64,000 nucleotides of DNA from Macrostomum hystrix (taxonomy: Eukaryota; Platyhelminthes; Macrostomidae). Shown piece by piece: positions 11,901 through 26,900 of the stretch. A program made the translations under genes and the position numbers. Every line of letters starts with the position of its first letter. Within the stretch, counting starts at the first letter, position 1. The notes below the pieces were generated by a model that was given only the letters and a program-made list of their open reading frames with translations, made no database searches and was not told where the DNA came from. The DNA lies in the NCBI GenBank assembly GCA_950097015.1, contig CATNEN010000029.1, positions 2,362,001 to 2,426,000 on the forward strand, read 5' to 3'.

Positions 11901-14900
11901 GTTGAGTCCGTTGGCCCCCTATCTAGCAGTGGCGGCATGACTGAGCTGGCTCGCGTGAACTCAGCCCTGCCCACGGCCTTCACCCACATGGCTTGGCTAC
12001 CAGTGCTGCTGCCTACCTCTGTTCTGGGCCCGTCGAATCGTTCGCCAGGAACCGTCTTTGTCGCTTTCAATGGCGTCCGATTGCGCTGCTACTTGGCTGT
12101 CATCGATGCCAGAAGCATCCTCACCGCCCGGTCTGGGCGGCATCGGCAACAAGCGGTGCGCTGTTTGGACTGCACTTTCGCAGTCATAATGTTATTTAGG
12201 AAAATTAAAAACTGGCATTTGCCAAGCTTGTGAATGGGTCAACCAGTGAGCTTGTAAATGGGTCAACCAGTGAGCTTGTGAATGGGTCAACCAGTGAGCT
12301 TGTGAATGGTTCAACCAGTGAGCTTGTGAATGGGTCAACCAGTGAGCTTGTGAATGGGTCAACCAGTGAGCTTGTAAATGGGTCAACCAGTGAGCTTGTG
12401 AATGGGTCAACCAGTGAGCTTGTGAATGGGTCAACCAGTGAGCTTGTGAATGGGTCAACCAGTGAGCTTGTGAATGGGTCAACCAGTGAGCTTGTGAATG
12501 GGTCAACCAGTGAGCTTGTGAATGGGTCAACCAGTGAGCTTGTGAATGGGTCAACCAGTGAGCTTGTAAATGGGTCAACCAGTGAGCTTGTGAATGGGTC
12601 AACCAGTGAGCTTGTGAATGGGTCAACCAGTGAGCTTGTGAATGGGTCAACCAGTGAGCTTGTGAATGGGTCAACCAGTGAGCTTGTGAATGGGTCAACC
12701 AGTGAGCTTGTGAATGGGTCAACCAGTGAGCTTGTGAATGGGTCAACCAGTGAGCTTGTGAATGGGTCAACCAGTGAGCTTGTGAATGGGTCAACCAGTG
12801 AGCTTGTAAATGGGTTAACCAGTGAGCTTGTAAATGGGTCAACCAGTGAGCTTGTGAATGGGTCAATCAGTGAGCTTGTAAATGGGTCAACCAGTGAGCT
12901 TGTGAATGGGTCAACAAGTGAGCTTGTGAGTCTTGAGTTTGTGGGTCAGTCAGTGAGCTTGTGAATGGGTCAACCAGTGAGCTTGTGAATGGGTCAATCA
13001 GTGAGCTTGTGAGTCTTGAGTTTGTGGGTCAGTCAGTGAGCTTATCAATTCGTCAATAATTCAGTCTTCTCATAGTTTTTCATCACTCTATTGATTGATA
13101 TTCAGGGCGCCGCAGCCGGCGCTATGAGCTCTTCAACCACCGACACCAGCATTGCTAGCCACGTGTCCCTAGCCGGCAGCGTCAACAGCAGCAGCGAGAT
13201 TGTCAGCCTGCAGAGCGCCTCAAAGCCCGGCTGCGTTGTTGAACTAGCTGAGGTGGCCGACTCGCGCGTGCCAGGGGGCGGCCACGCCCTGATTCTGCAC
13301 GCCTTCGCGGAGCCGCTTGTCACTGGCAGCCGATGGTCAGCTGAGACAGCTTCTAGTAGTACCGCCGCCTCCACAGATGCGCAGACTGGCAATTTCTACC
13401 TGGCAATGCTTGTTGGCGATTCAGACGGCTCTACACGATTGCACGTGTGGCGCATCACTTTAGGTGCGACTGCCAACTCCACAAGCGGCTCTCTTTGATC
13501 TTCCATGCTTCCAGCTCTTAGACAGGCGGCTCCCTTTGATCTTCCATAGCTCTACCAGTTCTTCAGTTAGACAGGCGGCTCCCTTTGATCTTCCATAGCT
13601 CTACCAGTTCTTCAGTTAGACAGGCGGCTTCCTTTGATCTTCCATAGCTCTACCAGTTCTTCAGTTGGACAGGCGGCTCCCTTTGATCTTCCATAGCTCT
13701 ACCAGTTCTTCAGTTAGACAGGCGGCTCCCTTTGATCTTCCATAGCTCTACCAGTTCTTCAGTTGGACAGGCGGCTCCCTTTATTACTCCACTCTTCCAG
13801 TTCTCAGGTTTGGCAGGCGGCTCCCTTTGATCTTCCAGTCTCCCTCTTTTCCTGTCATAGAGCCAAGCCATTTCGCTCGCTCCCTCCGCCAGGCAAGCGC
13901 CCACCAGCAGAGCAGCAGCAGCACGCTGCGGGCGTTGGCAGTCCTAATGAACCGGAGTCACCGCACGCCGACTCCAGCAGGCGCACTCTGCTCAGCGAAC
14001 TCAACCTGACTGTGACGTCAGCTAAGGTGGCCTCCGCTGTTCTCAGCCTTCCACCCGGAGTCGGCATCAGCCAAGCGGCCGTGTCTGCCGGACACCTGAG
14101 CTCGGCCTCAATCTACCCGGCCTGCCTGTCGCCTTACCTGTTGGCCACCGTGTGCACTGACAATCGTATCCGCTTCTGGTCGCCATGGCAACAGCCGCGC
14201 AGCGGCGCCACAGGCTCGGATTGGCGGGAATGGCTAATGCTGGGCGAATCGGCTAGCGCCATTGAGGTGCCCGGCCAGCCGCTGTGCGTCTCCTGCGCCT
14301 ACAGCGGACGCATCGCTGTTGCTTATCGCAGCACCAGCAGCGGAGGCCAGCAGGATGGTGATGAATTGGGAGGCTCCGGTCGTCTATTCGACATTCGAGT
14401 TGCCATCTACGAATGGGAGTCCAGTGGCGGCACCTGTTGGACACTAGAGGACTCAATTCATCTGCACAAGAGCATACTAGCGTCTAGCCTGTGAGTGTCT
14501 GCTGTTGTCCCCTCTCACCTACCAATGCTATCCCCTCTCACCTACCAATGCTATCCCTCTCATCTACCAATGCTATCCCCTCTCATCTACCAATGCTATC
14601 CCCTCTCATCTACCAATGCTATCCCCTCTCACCTACCAATGCTATCCCTCTCATCTACCAATGCTATCCCCTCTCATCTACCAATGCTATCCCCTCTCAT
14701 CTACCAATGCTATCCCTCTCATCTACCAATGCTATCCCTCTCATCTGCCAATGCTATCCCCTCTCATCTACCAATGCTATCCCTCTCATCTACCAATGCT
14801 ATCCCTCTCATCTACCAATGCTATCCCCTCTCATCTACCAATGCTATCCCCCCTCTCATCTACCAATGCTATCCCTGTCATCTACCAATGCTATCCCCTC

Positions 14901-17900
14901 TCATCTACCAATGCTATCCCCTCTCATCTACCAATGCTATCCCCTCTCATCTGCCAATGCTATCCCCTCTCATCTACCAATGCTATCCCTCTCATCTACC
15001 AATGCTATCCCCTCTCATCTACCAATGCTATCCCCTCTCATCTACCAATGCTATCCCTGTCATCTACCAATGCTATCCCCTCTCATCTACCAATGCTATC
15101 CCTGTCATCTACCAATGCCATCCCCTCTCATCTACCAATGCTATCCCCTCTCATCTACCAATGCTATCCCCTCTCATCTACCAATGCTATCCCTGTCATC
15201 TACCAATGCTATCCCTGTCATCTACCAATGCTATCCCCTCTCATCTACCAATGCTATCCCCCCTCTCATCTACCAATGCTATCCCTCTCATCTACCAATG
15301 CTATCCCCTCTCATCTACCAATGCTATCCCTCTCATCTACCAATGCTATCCCCTCTCATCTACCAATGCTATCCCCTCTCATCTACCAATGCTATCCCTG
15401 TCATCTACCAATGCTATCCCTCTCATCTACCAATGCTATCCCCTCTCATCTACCAATGCTATCCCCTCTCATCTACCAATGCTATCCCTCTCATCTACCA
15501 ATGCTATCCCCTCTCATCTACCAATGCTATCCCCTCTCATCTGCCAATGCTATCCCCTCTCATCTACCAATGCTATCCCTCTCATCTACCAATGCTATCC
15601 CCTCTCATCTACCAATGCTATCCCCTCTCATCTACCAATGCTATCCCCCCTCTCATCTACCAATGCTATCCCTCTCATCTACCAATGCTATCCCCTCTCA
15701 TCTACCAATGCTATCCCTCTCATCTACCAATGCTATCCCCTCTCATCTACCAATGCTATCCCCTCTCATCTACCAATGCTATCCCTGTCATCTACCAATG
15801 CTATCCCCTCTCATATACCAATGCTATCCCTGTCATCTACCAATGCTATCCCCTCTCATCTACCAATGCTATCCCTGTCATCTACCAATGCCATCCCCTC
15901 TCATCTACCAATGCTATCCCTGTCATCTACCAATGCTATCCCCTCTCATCTACCGATGCTATCCCCTCTCATCTACCAATGCTATCCCCTCTCATCTACC
16001 AATGCTATCCCCTCTCATCTACCAATGCTATCCCCTCTCATCTACCAATGCTATCCCTGTCATCTACCAATGCTATCCCTCTAACCTATCAATGCTATCC
16101 CTCTCAACTACCAATGTTGTCCCCTCTCACCTACCAATGTTGTCCCCCCGTCACTTGCCGATCCCCTTGCTACCTTGTAGCAAAAGTGTTCAGCCAAACG
16201 GCAGTGTTTCTACTGGGTCAGTCTGGCCGCATGAGCGCTTCGTTCAACTAGACTGGGTGTCCACAGAGGACGGCTCGCATATTCTGTCCGTAGCTGCCAG
16301 CACCTGCATCCAGATGTTTGCTCCGGTGTCGCACGAGTTAGCCACTGCCACCGCTAAGGACTATCACGACATGAAGGCCGCGCTGAAGCGCCAGGGTCGG
16401 GCGGTGTTGCAGCAGCGCACCAAGATGACGGGCGAGTCCGGAGCCGGCCTTGAAATTCGCTGGATGCGCCTGCGGGCTATTCAGCTATCAACGGCTGACG
16501 ATCTGGCTCCGTTGCCAATGCGCGTAGCCTGGGTGCGCGAGGGTCTGCTAGTGGTTGGCATGGACAACGAGTTGCACGTCTATTCCCAGTGGAAGCCTCT
16601 GCTAGGTGGCCTGCTAGGCGCCGTCGATGCCGAGCCGAAGGAGAAGGAAGCTAAAACGGCCGCCATACCGACAATTGCAACGGCAAAGTCTCGCTCCGGC
16701 TACGTTGATAAACGCGAGCTGACTGACTTGGCCCTGTCCAAGTCTGCCGCCAACCTGCCATTGAACCGATTGCACAGCACCTACTCGGCTTATAGCCTCA
16801 CCGAGCACGACCAATTGGCCTCGTCGTCAGCGACAGCTGCGACACAGTCCGGCCAGTCGCAGCACCAAGATCTGGCTTCCTTCATCCAGGATGTTGGCCT
16901 ATTCGAAGCCGCCCAGATTTGCAATCCCACCCTGCCTCAGTATCATCCCAAGAAGCTCATGGAGCTGCTGGGCTTCGGCAAGTTCAAACGAATCCGAGCG
17001 ATTCTAGCACACCTGACGCGATGCGTTGTTGATGGAGCTCAGCCTCATGTGGCTAAGGATGAGGCGGTGAGTTCAGCGCTTTGTGCTGCAGGCCCTGTCT
17101 CCGTAATTTATTGGATATCATCATCATGTTGCTAGCTCATCCCCTGCAACTGTTTTTTTCAGCTTATATCCCATTGATGTCCTAATTTAATCCGATCCCA
17201 CTGTTATCCCATTGAATTCCCATTGATATTCCCACTTTTATTACTCATTGCTTTTTCCAGCTGCTATCTATCCTATTACCATTTCTACTTTACTGAAATT
17301 CCACTTACGAGTATATTCCAATTCATATTCCTACTAAATCCCATTGATATCCCTACTAAATCCCATTGATATCCCTACTAAATCCCATTGATATCCCTAC
17401 TAAATCCCATTGATATCCCTACTAAATCCCATTGATATCCCTACTAAATCCCATTGATATACCTACTAAATCCCATTGATATCCCTACTAAATCCCATTG
17501 ATATCCCTACTAAATCCCATTGATATCCCTACTAAATCCCATTAATATTCCCAATTTAATCCGATTAACAATTCCACTGTTATCGCATTGGTATTCCAGC
17601 TGTAATACTCATTGCTAGTCTGCTACCTTCCAGCAATAGTTTCAGTGTTTATCTTTCTCGCAGGTGCTGGACATCAAAGCCATACCGCCACTGCCACTGT
17701 ACGCCCTGCTGGAGGCCGACAGCGACACGGGCGGCGTTGGCGCCGGCTCCCAATCCGGCGTTGGTGCCGACGCCTCCGCAGCCCTGCTGAATGGTAGCGG
17801 CCTAATCGACGACGCATTCGACGCCGAATCAGCTCTGCCGGACACCTACACGCACGACATCCTGGCGGAGGACGACGGCGAAGAAGCCGACGGCGATGTT

Positions 17901-20900
17901 GACTCGCCGTCCTCTCGACCTCGCCGCCAACGTCTAACATCGACCGGTCATCAGCAAAGCGGCAACCGCATGGCATTCGGTCCGGCCACAGCCAAGCTGC
18001 TCACCGAGCACCTGATGCAGATCCAGCTGCCAGGCCTGAGCCGCCTGGACCAGATGTACCTGCTGGCTCTCGCCGAGGTGGTGGCCAACCTGCAGACTGG
18101 CCTAGGCGCCGATTGGCAGCCGACTACCGCTTCAAGCGGCGCTCGGCTCGCCTCCATGGACGATGGCAGCGTGCGAGGCTACACCAGCACAGAGGGATCT
18201 GTAAGCAATAAAACAATCTAAAAATACTCCCAATCCTTAGTTCTCAAAATCCTCTAAAAACACTCCCAATCTTCATTTCCTAGAAATCCTCTAAAAACAC
18301 TCCCGATCCTCATTTCCTAGAAATCCTCTAAAAACACTCCCGATCCTCAGTTTCTAGAAATCCTCTAAAAACACTCCCGATCCTCATTTCCTAGAAATCC
18401 TCTAAAAACACTCCCGATCCTCATTTCCTAGAAATCCTCTAAAAACACTCCCAATCCTCAGTTCCTAGAAATCCTCTAGAAACACTCCCAATCCACAGTT
18501 CCTAGAAATCCTCTAAAAGCAATCCCGATCCTCAGTTCCTAGAAATCCTCTAAAAACACTCCCAATCCACAGTTCCTAGAAATCCTCTAAAAGCAATCCC
18601 GATCCTCAGTTCCTAGAAATCCTCTAAAAACAATCTCAATCCTCAGTTCCTAGAAATCCTCTAAAAGCAATCCCGATCATCAGTTCTCAATTCTCCGTAA
18701 CTTTCATTTTACGGTTCATAAAAATCCTTTGGAAAAGTCCCAATATGTTACTAGAAATCATACCGTACTCTAGGCTAGGGGTCGTAACCTAGTGGTTAGA
18801 GCGTCGGACTTTCGGATTGAAGGTCGGGAGTTCGATTCCCTAATCCACTGGATAAATGTGTCCTTTAAGTTAGACACTTAACTTATCAGTTCACCCAGCT
18901 GTTGAAATGGTGCCGGCATCAGCTAAGGATGTGTGATGCGTCCCCCCCTTTTAGCTTACATCTGACCCAATTCAGCTAGATTTAGTCAATTATTCCTATT
19001 TTATTATTACTAACTATTAAGCTATGGATACCCAAGGTATCTTGGATTCTTGGATTTCCTCTAAAGTTATCCGATTTTCTCCCGAAACCAATTTCCAGGT
19101 GCGCGGCCTGACAGACTCGCTAGACGCCTGCGGTCTCCGCTTCTTCGTAGTGCTTCAGCACCACACCTACCTGCTGCGCACTCTGCCGCCTGGTCAGCGC
19201 GCCGAATTGGCCCAGAATGGCATCGCGGCTGGCAATCTAGTCTGGGCGTTTCACAGCGAAGCTCAAGAGGAGCTGCTCAGCCGGCTGCCGGTTACAGAGT
19301 CCGGCGACCTCGCCTGGTCGGTCATGAAGCAGTACGGCTGCGGCTGGTGGGTGCGAAACGATTCGCTGCTGAGGCGCTGCGCTGAACGGGCCGCCAAAGC
19401 CGCCTTCCAGGCTAAGCAGGAGCCGTTGGATGCGGCCGTGTTCTACCTGGCGATGCGGCGAGTGAAAGTGTTGGCTGCTCTGTACAGAACAGTCAGCAAT
19501 CAGAAGCTGCAGGATTTCTTTCGCCAGGACTTCAGTCAAGAGCGCTGGCGCACGGCGGCGCTGAAGAATGCCTTTGATTTGCTTGGTGAGCAAAACTGTC
19601 ACATTTTCTATTGCTCTTGCAACCGGAGGTTGGTTTATTTTGGAATAGAGCTGCGAATGCTGTACAAAGTTTCAGGTCAGAACCGTGTGTTGTATAGAGT
19701 CTGGGGACGAAACTGTTAGTGCTGTACAGAGTCTAAGGAATGCGATAAGTGCTGTACAAAGTTTAAGAACGGAGCGGTTAGTGACGAACAGAGTTTGAGA
19801 ACAGATTTTAGAACAGAGCGAGGAGTGATGTACAGAGTTTGAGAACAGATTTTAGAACAGCGGTAGTGATGTACAGAGTTTGAGAACAGATTTTAGAACA
19901 GAGTGGTTAGTGATGTAGAGTTTGAGAACAGATTTTAGAACAGAGTGGTTAGTGATGTAGAGTTTGAGAACAGAGCGGTTAGTGATGTAGAGTTTGAGAA
20001 CAGAGCGGTTAGTGATGTAGAGTTTGAGAACAGAGTGGTTAGTGATGTAGAGTTTGAGAACAGAGTGGGAAGTGATGTAGAGTTTGAGAACAGAGTGGTT
20101 AGTGATGTAGAGTTTGAGAACAGAGTGGTTAGTGATGTAGAGTTTGAGAACAGAGTGGGGAGTGATGTAGAGTTTGAGAACAGAGTGGTTAGTGATGTAG
20201 AGTTTGAGAACAGAGTGGGGAGTGATGTAGAGTTTGAGAACAGAGTGGTTAGTGATGTAGAGTTTGAGAACAGAGTGGTTAGTGATGTAGAGTTTGAGAA
20301 CAGAGTGGGGAGTGATGTAGAGTTTGAGAACAGAGTGGTTAGTGATGTAGAGTTTGAGAACAGAGCGGGGAGTGATGTAGAGTTTGAGAACAGAGTGGGG
20401 AGTGATGTAGAGTTTGAGAACAGAGCGGGGAGTGATGTAGAGTTTGAGAACAGAGCGGGGAGTGATGTAGAGTTTGAGAACAGAGCGGGGAGTGATGTAG
20501 AGTTTGAGAACAGAGTGGGGAGTGATGTAGAGTTTGAGAACAGAGCGGTTAGTGATGTAGAGTTTGAGAACAGAGCGGTTAGTGATGTAGAGTTTGAGAA
20601 CAGAGCGGTTAGTGATGTAGAGTTTGAGAACAGAGCGGTTAGTGATGTAGAGTTTGAGAACAGAGTGGTTAGTGATGTAGAGTTTGAGAACAGAGTGGGA
20701 AGTGATGTAGAGTTTGAGAACAGAGTGGTTAGTGATGTAGAGTTTGAGAACAGAGTGGTTAGTGATGTAGAGTTTGAGAACAGAGTGGGGAGTGATGTAG
20801 AGTTTGAGAACAGAGCGGTTAGTGATGTAGAGTTTGAGAACAGAGTGGTTAGTGATGTAGAGTTTGAGAACAGAGTGGGGAGTGATGTAGAGTTTGAGAA

Positions 20901-23900
20901 CAGAGTGGTCAGTGATGTAGAGTTTGAGAACAGAGTGGTTAGTGATGTAGAGTTTGAGAACAGAGTGGGGAGTGATGTAGAGTTTGAGAACAGAGTGGTT
21001 AGTGATGTAGAGTTTGAGAACAGAGTGGGGAGTGATGTAGAGTTTGAGAACAGAGTGGTTAGTGATGTAGAGTTTGAGAACAGAGTGGTTAGTGATGTAG
21101 AGTTTGAGAACAGAGTGGGGAGTGATGTAGAGTTTGAGAACAGAGTGGTTAGTGATGTAGAGTTTGAGAACAGAGCGGGGAGTGATGTAGAGTTTGAGAA
21201 CAGAGTGGGGAGTGATGTAGAGTTTGAGAACAGAGCGGGGAGTGATGTAGAGTTTGAGAACAGAGCGGGGAGTGATGTAGAGTTTGAGAACAGAGCGGGG
21301 AGTGATGTAGAGTTTGAGAACAGAGTGGGGAGTGATGTAGAGTTTGAGAACAGAGCGGTTAGTGATGTAGAGTTTGAGAACAGAGCGGTTAGTGATGTAG
21401 AGTTTGAGAACAGAGCGGTTAGTGATGTAGAGTTTGAGAACAGAGCGAGGAGTGATGTAGAGTTTGAGAACAGAGCGCGGAGGGATATAGAGTTTGAGAA
21501 CAGAGCGGTTAGTGATGTAGAGTTTGAGAACAGAGCGGTTAGTGATGTAGAGTTTGAGAACAGAGTGGTTAGTGATGTAGAGTTTGAGAACAGAGCGGTA
21601 AGTGATGTACAGTGTTTGAGAACAGAGTGGTTAGTGATGTACAGTGTTTGAGAACAGAGTGGTTAGTGATGTACAGTGTTTGAGAACAGAGTGGTTAGTG
21701 ATGTACAGTGTTTGAGAACAGAGTGGTTAGTGATGTACAGTGTTTGAGAACAGAGTGGTTAGTGATGTAGAGTTTGAGAACAGAGTGGGGAGTGATGTAG
21801 AGTTTGAGAACAGAGTGGTAAGTGATGTACAGTGTTTGAGAACAGAGTGGTTAGTGGTGTACAGTGTTTGAGAACAGAGCGGGGAGTGCCAGACGGGTTG
21901 GAGCGTGCACAACAATGTGATCAAATCTCAATTTCCCGCCCGCAGGCAAGCAGCGCTTCGAGCACGCAGCCGCTTTCTTTCTTCTTGGCAACAGCGTGAA
22001 GGACGCCGTTGAAGTTTGCGTGACGAAGCTGCACGATCTGCAGCTGGCGGTTGTGCTGGCCAGGCTGCACGCAGCCGAGGGTGTCCTGATCTCGGACAGC
22101 AATCAGCCTCTGTTCGACCTGCTCAACAAGCACGTACTCAGCCCGACCGGCAAGTACTATCCAAATCCGTTCTACCGCAGCATGGCCCACTGGCTGTTGA
22201 AGGACTACGACCAGGCAGTCAGCACTCTGCTGCTGGGCGAGCCAGACTCGGCCCTGCTAGATCAGTCCAGTCCCAGCGTGTTTAACTACTTCAACTATTT
22301 GAAGTGTCATCCGCTGATTCTGCGCCAGGCTAAGCTGCGCGGCGGCCTCCCAGTTGGCATGGGAGGCGGAGGCGGAGGCGGCGCGGGCGGGAACGCCGTT
22401 GGCGGCGCCAACGCGGAGCGAATGAGCCTGACGGAGCGGCGGCTGTTCTTTCGCACCGCCCACGCCTACTTCCGCCTTGGCTGTCCCAGCCTGGCGCTGG
22501 AGGTGCTGACTCGCCTGCCAGACTATCTGCGACTTGAGTCTACAACTGGTGACGACAAAGACGGTCAACAACAGCTGGAGACAGCAGAACAGCCGCCGCC
22601 ACCGCCGCCTCTCAAAGAGGAAGACAGCTTCCTGTGCTGGAACGACATCGGCACAGTCGCCGACGCAGCGGATGACAGGCCGCCCTCGCTGCATCTAAGC
22701 AGCAGCAGCGATGGCAGCGACGCTGGCGATGATGAAAATGCCAACGGAGATCATGTCGACGGCGGTGGCAATGGAGGAGCGGCTGACGAGACGCCTTCTA
22801 CACTGGCTGCCAACAGTTCTGCCGAGTCGCAACAGCGCGAAGCTTCTCCAATGGTGCTGGATGTGATGACTCACCAGCTGAGATTCGTCGCCTGCCAGCG
22901 GATCATGTCCGAGGAGCTCAGCACCCTGGCCACCGGCTTCGAGGTTGACGGTGGGCAGCTCCGGGCGCAGCTTTACGCCTGGTTGGAGCGCGAGACTGCA
23001 CTGCTGAGGCGTCTGTGCCACTACGGCTGCGCGCCAAATGAGGACGAAAGCTCGATCGCCGCCGCGCCTACAGACGGTTTCGGCGGTCGCAAGGCCAGCC
23101 TAGTTGATCTCGGCGGCTTCGGATCCGCCATCAGTGGAGGAACCCGCTCCAGGCAGAGCAGCTTTCACAGCCGCCTGGACTCGTGGCAGCGCAGGAAGCT
23201 CTGGCTGCGCGACAATGAGCAGCTGTTGCGCACATTGTTGAGCTTCTGCTCACTGCACGGCGCCTCCGGAGGCGGCCTGACCTCGGTGCGCATGGAGCTC
23301 GTACTGCTGCTGCAGGAGCTGCTGCAGGACAATCTGACAGATGCGCCGCTGCAGCTGGAGTCCAAAGTGCCGCTGCCCAATAGTTTGCCTTTGATCAATG
23401 CGGCTGTTAGCAATTTCAAAACTGTCGTAGCCGATCCTATTCGCCAGCTGCAGAATCTCATCGGCGACGTCCTTGGCCAGCTGCGCCGCTGGGCCGCGCC
23501 GCCTGAGCTGCCAGCCAACGCCCAGGAGCTGTTCTTGCTGCGCAGCATCAGCGCGGCTGTGTCCGCCTGCGTGTACCAGTGCCTTGTGGACACCGTCGGT
23601 CCGCCAGGCGATGCCGCAGCCGCTGCCGGATTCACCACTAGCCTGGTCTATGGCGACTATTACTGCTTGATGAGTCGCCTAGCTGGGTCGCGGTCCGATC
23701 AACAGCCCGGACACCAGCAGCTGGGGGCACTGAGGGATGCCTCTGTTTGTGCCTACGGTGCGTCTGTGTTATTTCATTTGCACCTAGTACTTGGTGGCTA
23801 CTCAAATCCCTGAGCTCGATTTGGCGGAGAGAATGCTTGGGGGCTGCTTGTAGGGCTACTTACGCCCATGAGGGCCAACCTTTAAGGCACAGTAAGAGTG

Positions 23901-26900
23901 CACACTTGCCTGGCAATGAAAAAGTGAAGGCAGATGTACACCCCTTGTGACTGTGAACAGTGTTAACAGATACTGGTCTGCGTATGGTATGTGTGCATTT
24001 GTGCTCAGGAGTCAGCGGAATGGGCTGGCTTATTTGCCGCTTTCTGGCTGCTGGTCTACTGTAACCTAGTGATGTGCTGGCAGTGTCCACAGCCCTCAGG
24101 GGTGAGTAGCTGAGTAGTCTAATGCGTTAGCCTATCCCACCAAGGTCTCTGAGCTCGATTCCACGGCGAGGCCAGATTTCATTTAGGTGGCTTGTTGTGC
24201 CATTTACACCCTTAAAAGCCAATCTCCAAGGGCGCAGTGAAAGTGTGCACTACGTTGAGAAACTCGGGGCAGATGTACACACCTGTGTGAGTGTGTGAGT
24301 GTGTGCTCAGGAGTTAGCGGAATCGGCCTCAGTCACGTGTGCACAAATCTCTGCTGCAAATATATATATAAGATTTGAATGACTACAGATTAAAGTATAA
24401 TTAGGACTAGTTTTAATCGCGCAAATTGATTTCTTATTCGCAGATGCCAGTCAGCAGCAGCTGGAGGACTCTGAGGCGCCCAACACTCAGCCCAGCAAAT
24501 GGCCGGGCATTGCGCACCTGCGCAGCCTATTAGAACGGCACAAAGACGACGATGTGCCCAGACTGAACATCATCCTGACGGAGGCCTTTCTTAGTGTCTA
24601 CCTGGCCACCCTGACCTACGGCCTGACAACAGCCAATGCCAAGATTCTTCACCGCCTAACTGCCCGGCCGCTCAACGCCAGCGTCTGGGGCGCAGTCTTC
24701 GGCGGCGGCCTGAAGACAGCGCAGCGGCCTGCTCCAATGCGCATTAGCGACAGCGCCAGTCCCAGGCGGCCGGCGCAGCAGCAGCAGCCGGTCATTCCCC
24801 GCGTCACTGACGAGATGTCCAAGCAGCGCGTTCGTCTCTACTTGACAACTGTCCAAGGCGGTGGGGCCCCGCCTCTGCCACCGCCGCCGCAGACCCAGCA
24901 GCAGCAGCAGCAGATGCCAGTAATGCCATCGCCAACCACACCCAGCAGCGGCGCCGGGGTAGGCGGCAGCCGCGGGTACACGGAGCGCTTTGTACAACCC
25001 CGCGCATCCATCCTGGGCTGCCTGCTGGCCAAACTGCCGCCCGATCCGCGTCAGCCAGCCGGCCAGGCCGCCGACTTCGACTCAGCCAACGCCTCCGAGG
25101 AAGACGTCGACGCTGACGACCCGGATGATGAGCACGCCGATGCTGGCGCGCCAGACGAGATTCCCGGTTTCGGCGGCTCCATGGCTGAGCTAGACGCGGA
25201 CAGATCCTACCGGTCCAGCAGGCAGCTTCGCCAGACGCCGGCTGTTTCCAGGCGGCGCCAGGCGGCTCTGGAGCGGCGCGAATACGCCTGGCTGCTAATG
25301 CGCTGCGCCTGCGTGCGAGTCGCCCTAGACCAGGTAGGCCGCTTCCTGCCCCAGGTCGGCCTGGAGCTGTCCGACCTGCCGGTTGAGTCGCCCGCTCTGT
25401 ACAATGCGGTCAAACGAGTTCACCAGTGGCAGCGCGCCTTCCGCGATCGCCTGCGCCGATACGGTCAGCCTCCTGACGGCTTCCTGTGCGGCGGCGCCTC
25501 CCTCAACGATGATCTGACTGCCCAGCCGGCCCGCCTTCTGATGGAGCGTTACAAGCTGCTGTTGGACGCAGAGCGGACCCCATTCCCAGGCCGCTCCCTG
25601 TCCGATCGGCTCTGCAACCGGCTCTGGGCCCTGCTGCTGCGCAAGGAGGTCGCCCGCGACGTCTTCGCCAAGTTCGCCTTCCCGCCGCCGCCTCCGCCAC
25701 CGTCGTCGGCAGCGTCAAATTCGCGCCAGAGAGCGCCGCCTCGACCGCCGCCTCCGAATGTGTCTAGCGCCGAGCTGACCGAGTCGGCGCCACCGGCCGC
25801 CTCGGACTTGCCCGTAGCTCTGGTGCACGACACAAAAGGTGAAGCCATCAGCAGCTTCTGTCTTAGCCGGGCCAATCAGAACTGTCTAACACTGGCCACT
25901 AGCAAAGAGCTGGTGGAGTTGGACATCTGCGACCTCATGTTGCACCCGTTTGCTTCGCCCGGCCTGGATGACGAAGACGACGGTGGGCCGGCGGCGATTG
26001 TCGCCAGCGGAGGCGGAGGCGGCGGATTTGTTAACGACGCCGTCAGCCAGCTGGACGCTGATCAGTTGCCACGCCTGCTAACTAGTTTCGCCGTGCCCGG
26101 CGTCACCCCGGTGCCGACCCTGACATCCAGTGTCATCAAGGGCTGGCCAGCAAGGCTCATCACGCGGCGCTCTCTGCCAAAGCCGCGGCAGGTAAGACTG
26201 ATGGACTGCGATGCATGTTTATGCGATTGTCACTTCACCGATCTTGCAGTTTTATTAAGTGCTTCAACTGTCCAATATTCTTAGCCAGGTACTTTTGCTA
26301 GCTAATATCCCCCATCCAGATGCTTGAGTTCCTATTATCCCCATCCAGGTAATTTACCACCCTCGTCTTTTAAATCTCGCATCCCATAGGTGGCAGCCCA
26401 CCCGGACCGGCACAATTATTTGTTTGGCTCAGCCAGTGGCGCCATCGACTGCTACGAATGGTCGCACAGGGCCCCCTTAACCAAGCCAGGCAGTGTCAGC
26501 GTCGGCGGCCGCGTCACCGCCCTGCGCTTCAACGCCTACGGCAATCGATTCGCCGTAGGCGACAGCGAGGGCTACGTATCTCTGTGGCACTGGCGCAGCA
26601 TTGTCGGCGGCGCCGGCATGGGCTCCGAGGCGGACCGGCCCTATCGAGTGTGGCGCGGACATTCGCGCGGCTGCTCGGACCTGCAGTTCGCAGGCTGTTC
26701 AACTCTGTACGCTACTGGCGGCATGGGCGCCGAGTCCGAGGCCAACGCCGCACTGTGGGACACCCTGCTGCCGGTTGAAAAGTCCGTAGTGCAGCGCTTC
26801 TTTGAACCGGCTCTGCATGCCGGCTGCACTTCGCTGGCCTACGCGCCTCAGCGTCAGCTGCTGCTGGCCGGCACAGGAAAGGGCGGCGTGGCGCTGCTTG

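Noticed and set aside
12192..12964. Overlapping open frames of 224 and 244 codons on opposite strands
   Set aside because: A 24-bp repeat without stops inside DmX intron 3; flanking exons join in phase only when it is removed.
14491..16251. Three long plus-strand frames including one continuous with exon 6
   Set aside because: Intron 5 repeat. Exon 5 read through meets TGA at 14492, and the acceptor at 16180 restores the correct phase.
19945..21651. 568-codon frame of 10-residue repeats
   Set aside because: A 30-bp intronic minisatellite; it sits between DmX exons 8 and 9, whose phases fit without it.
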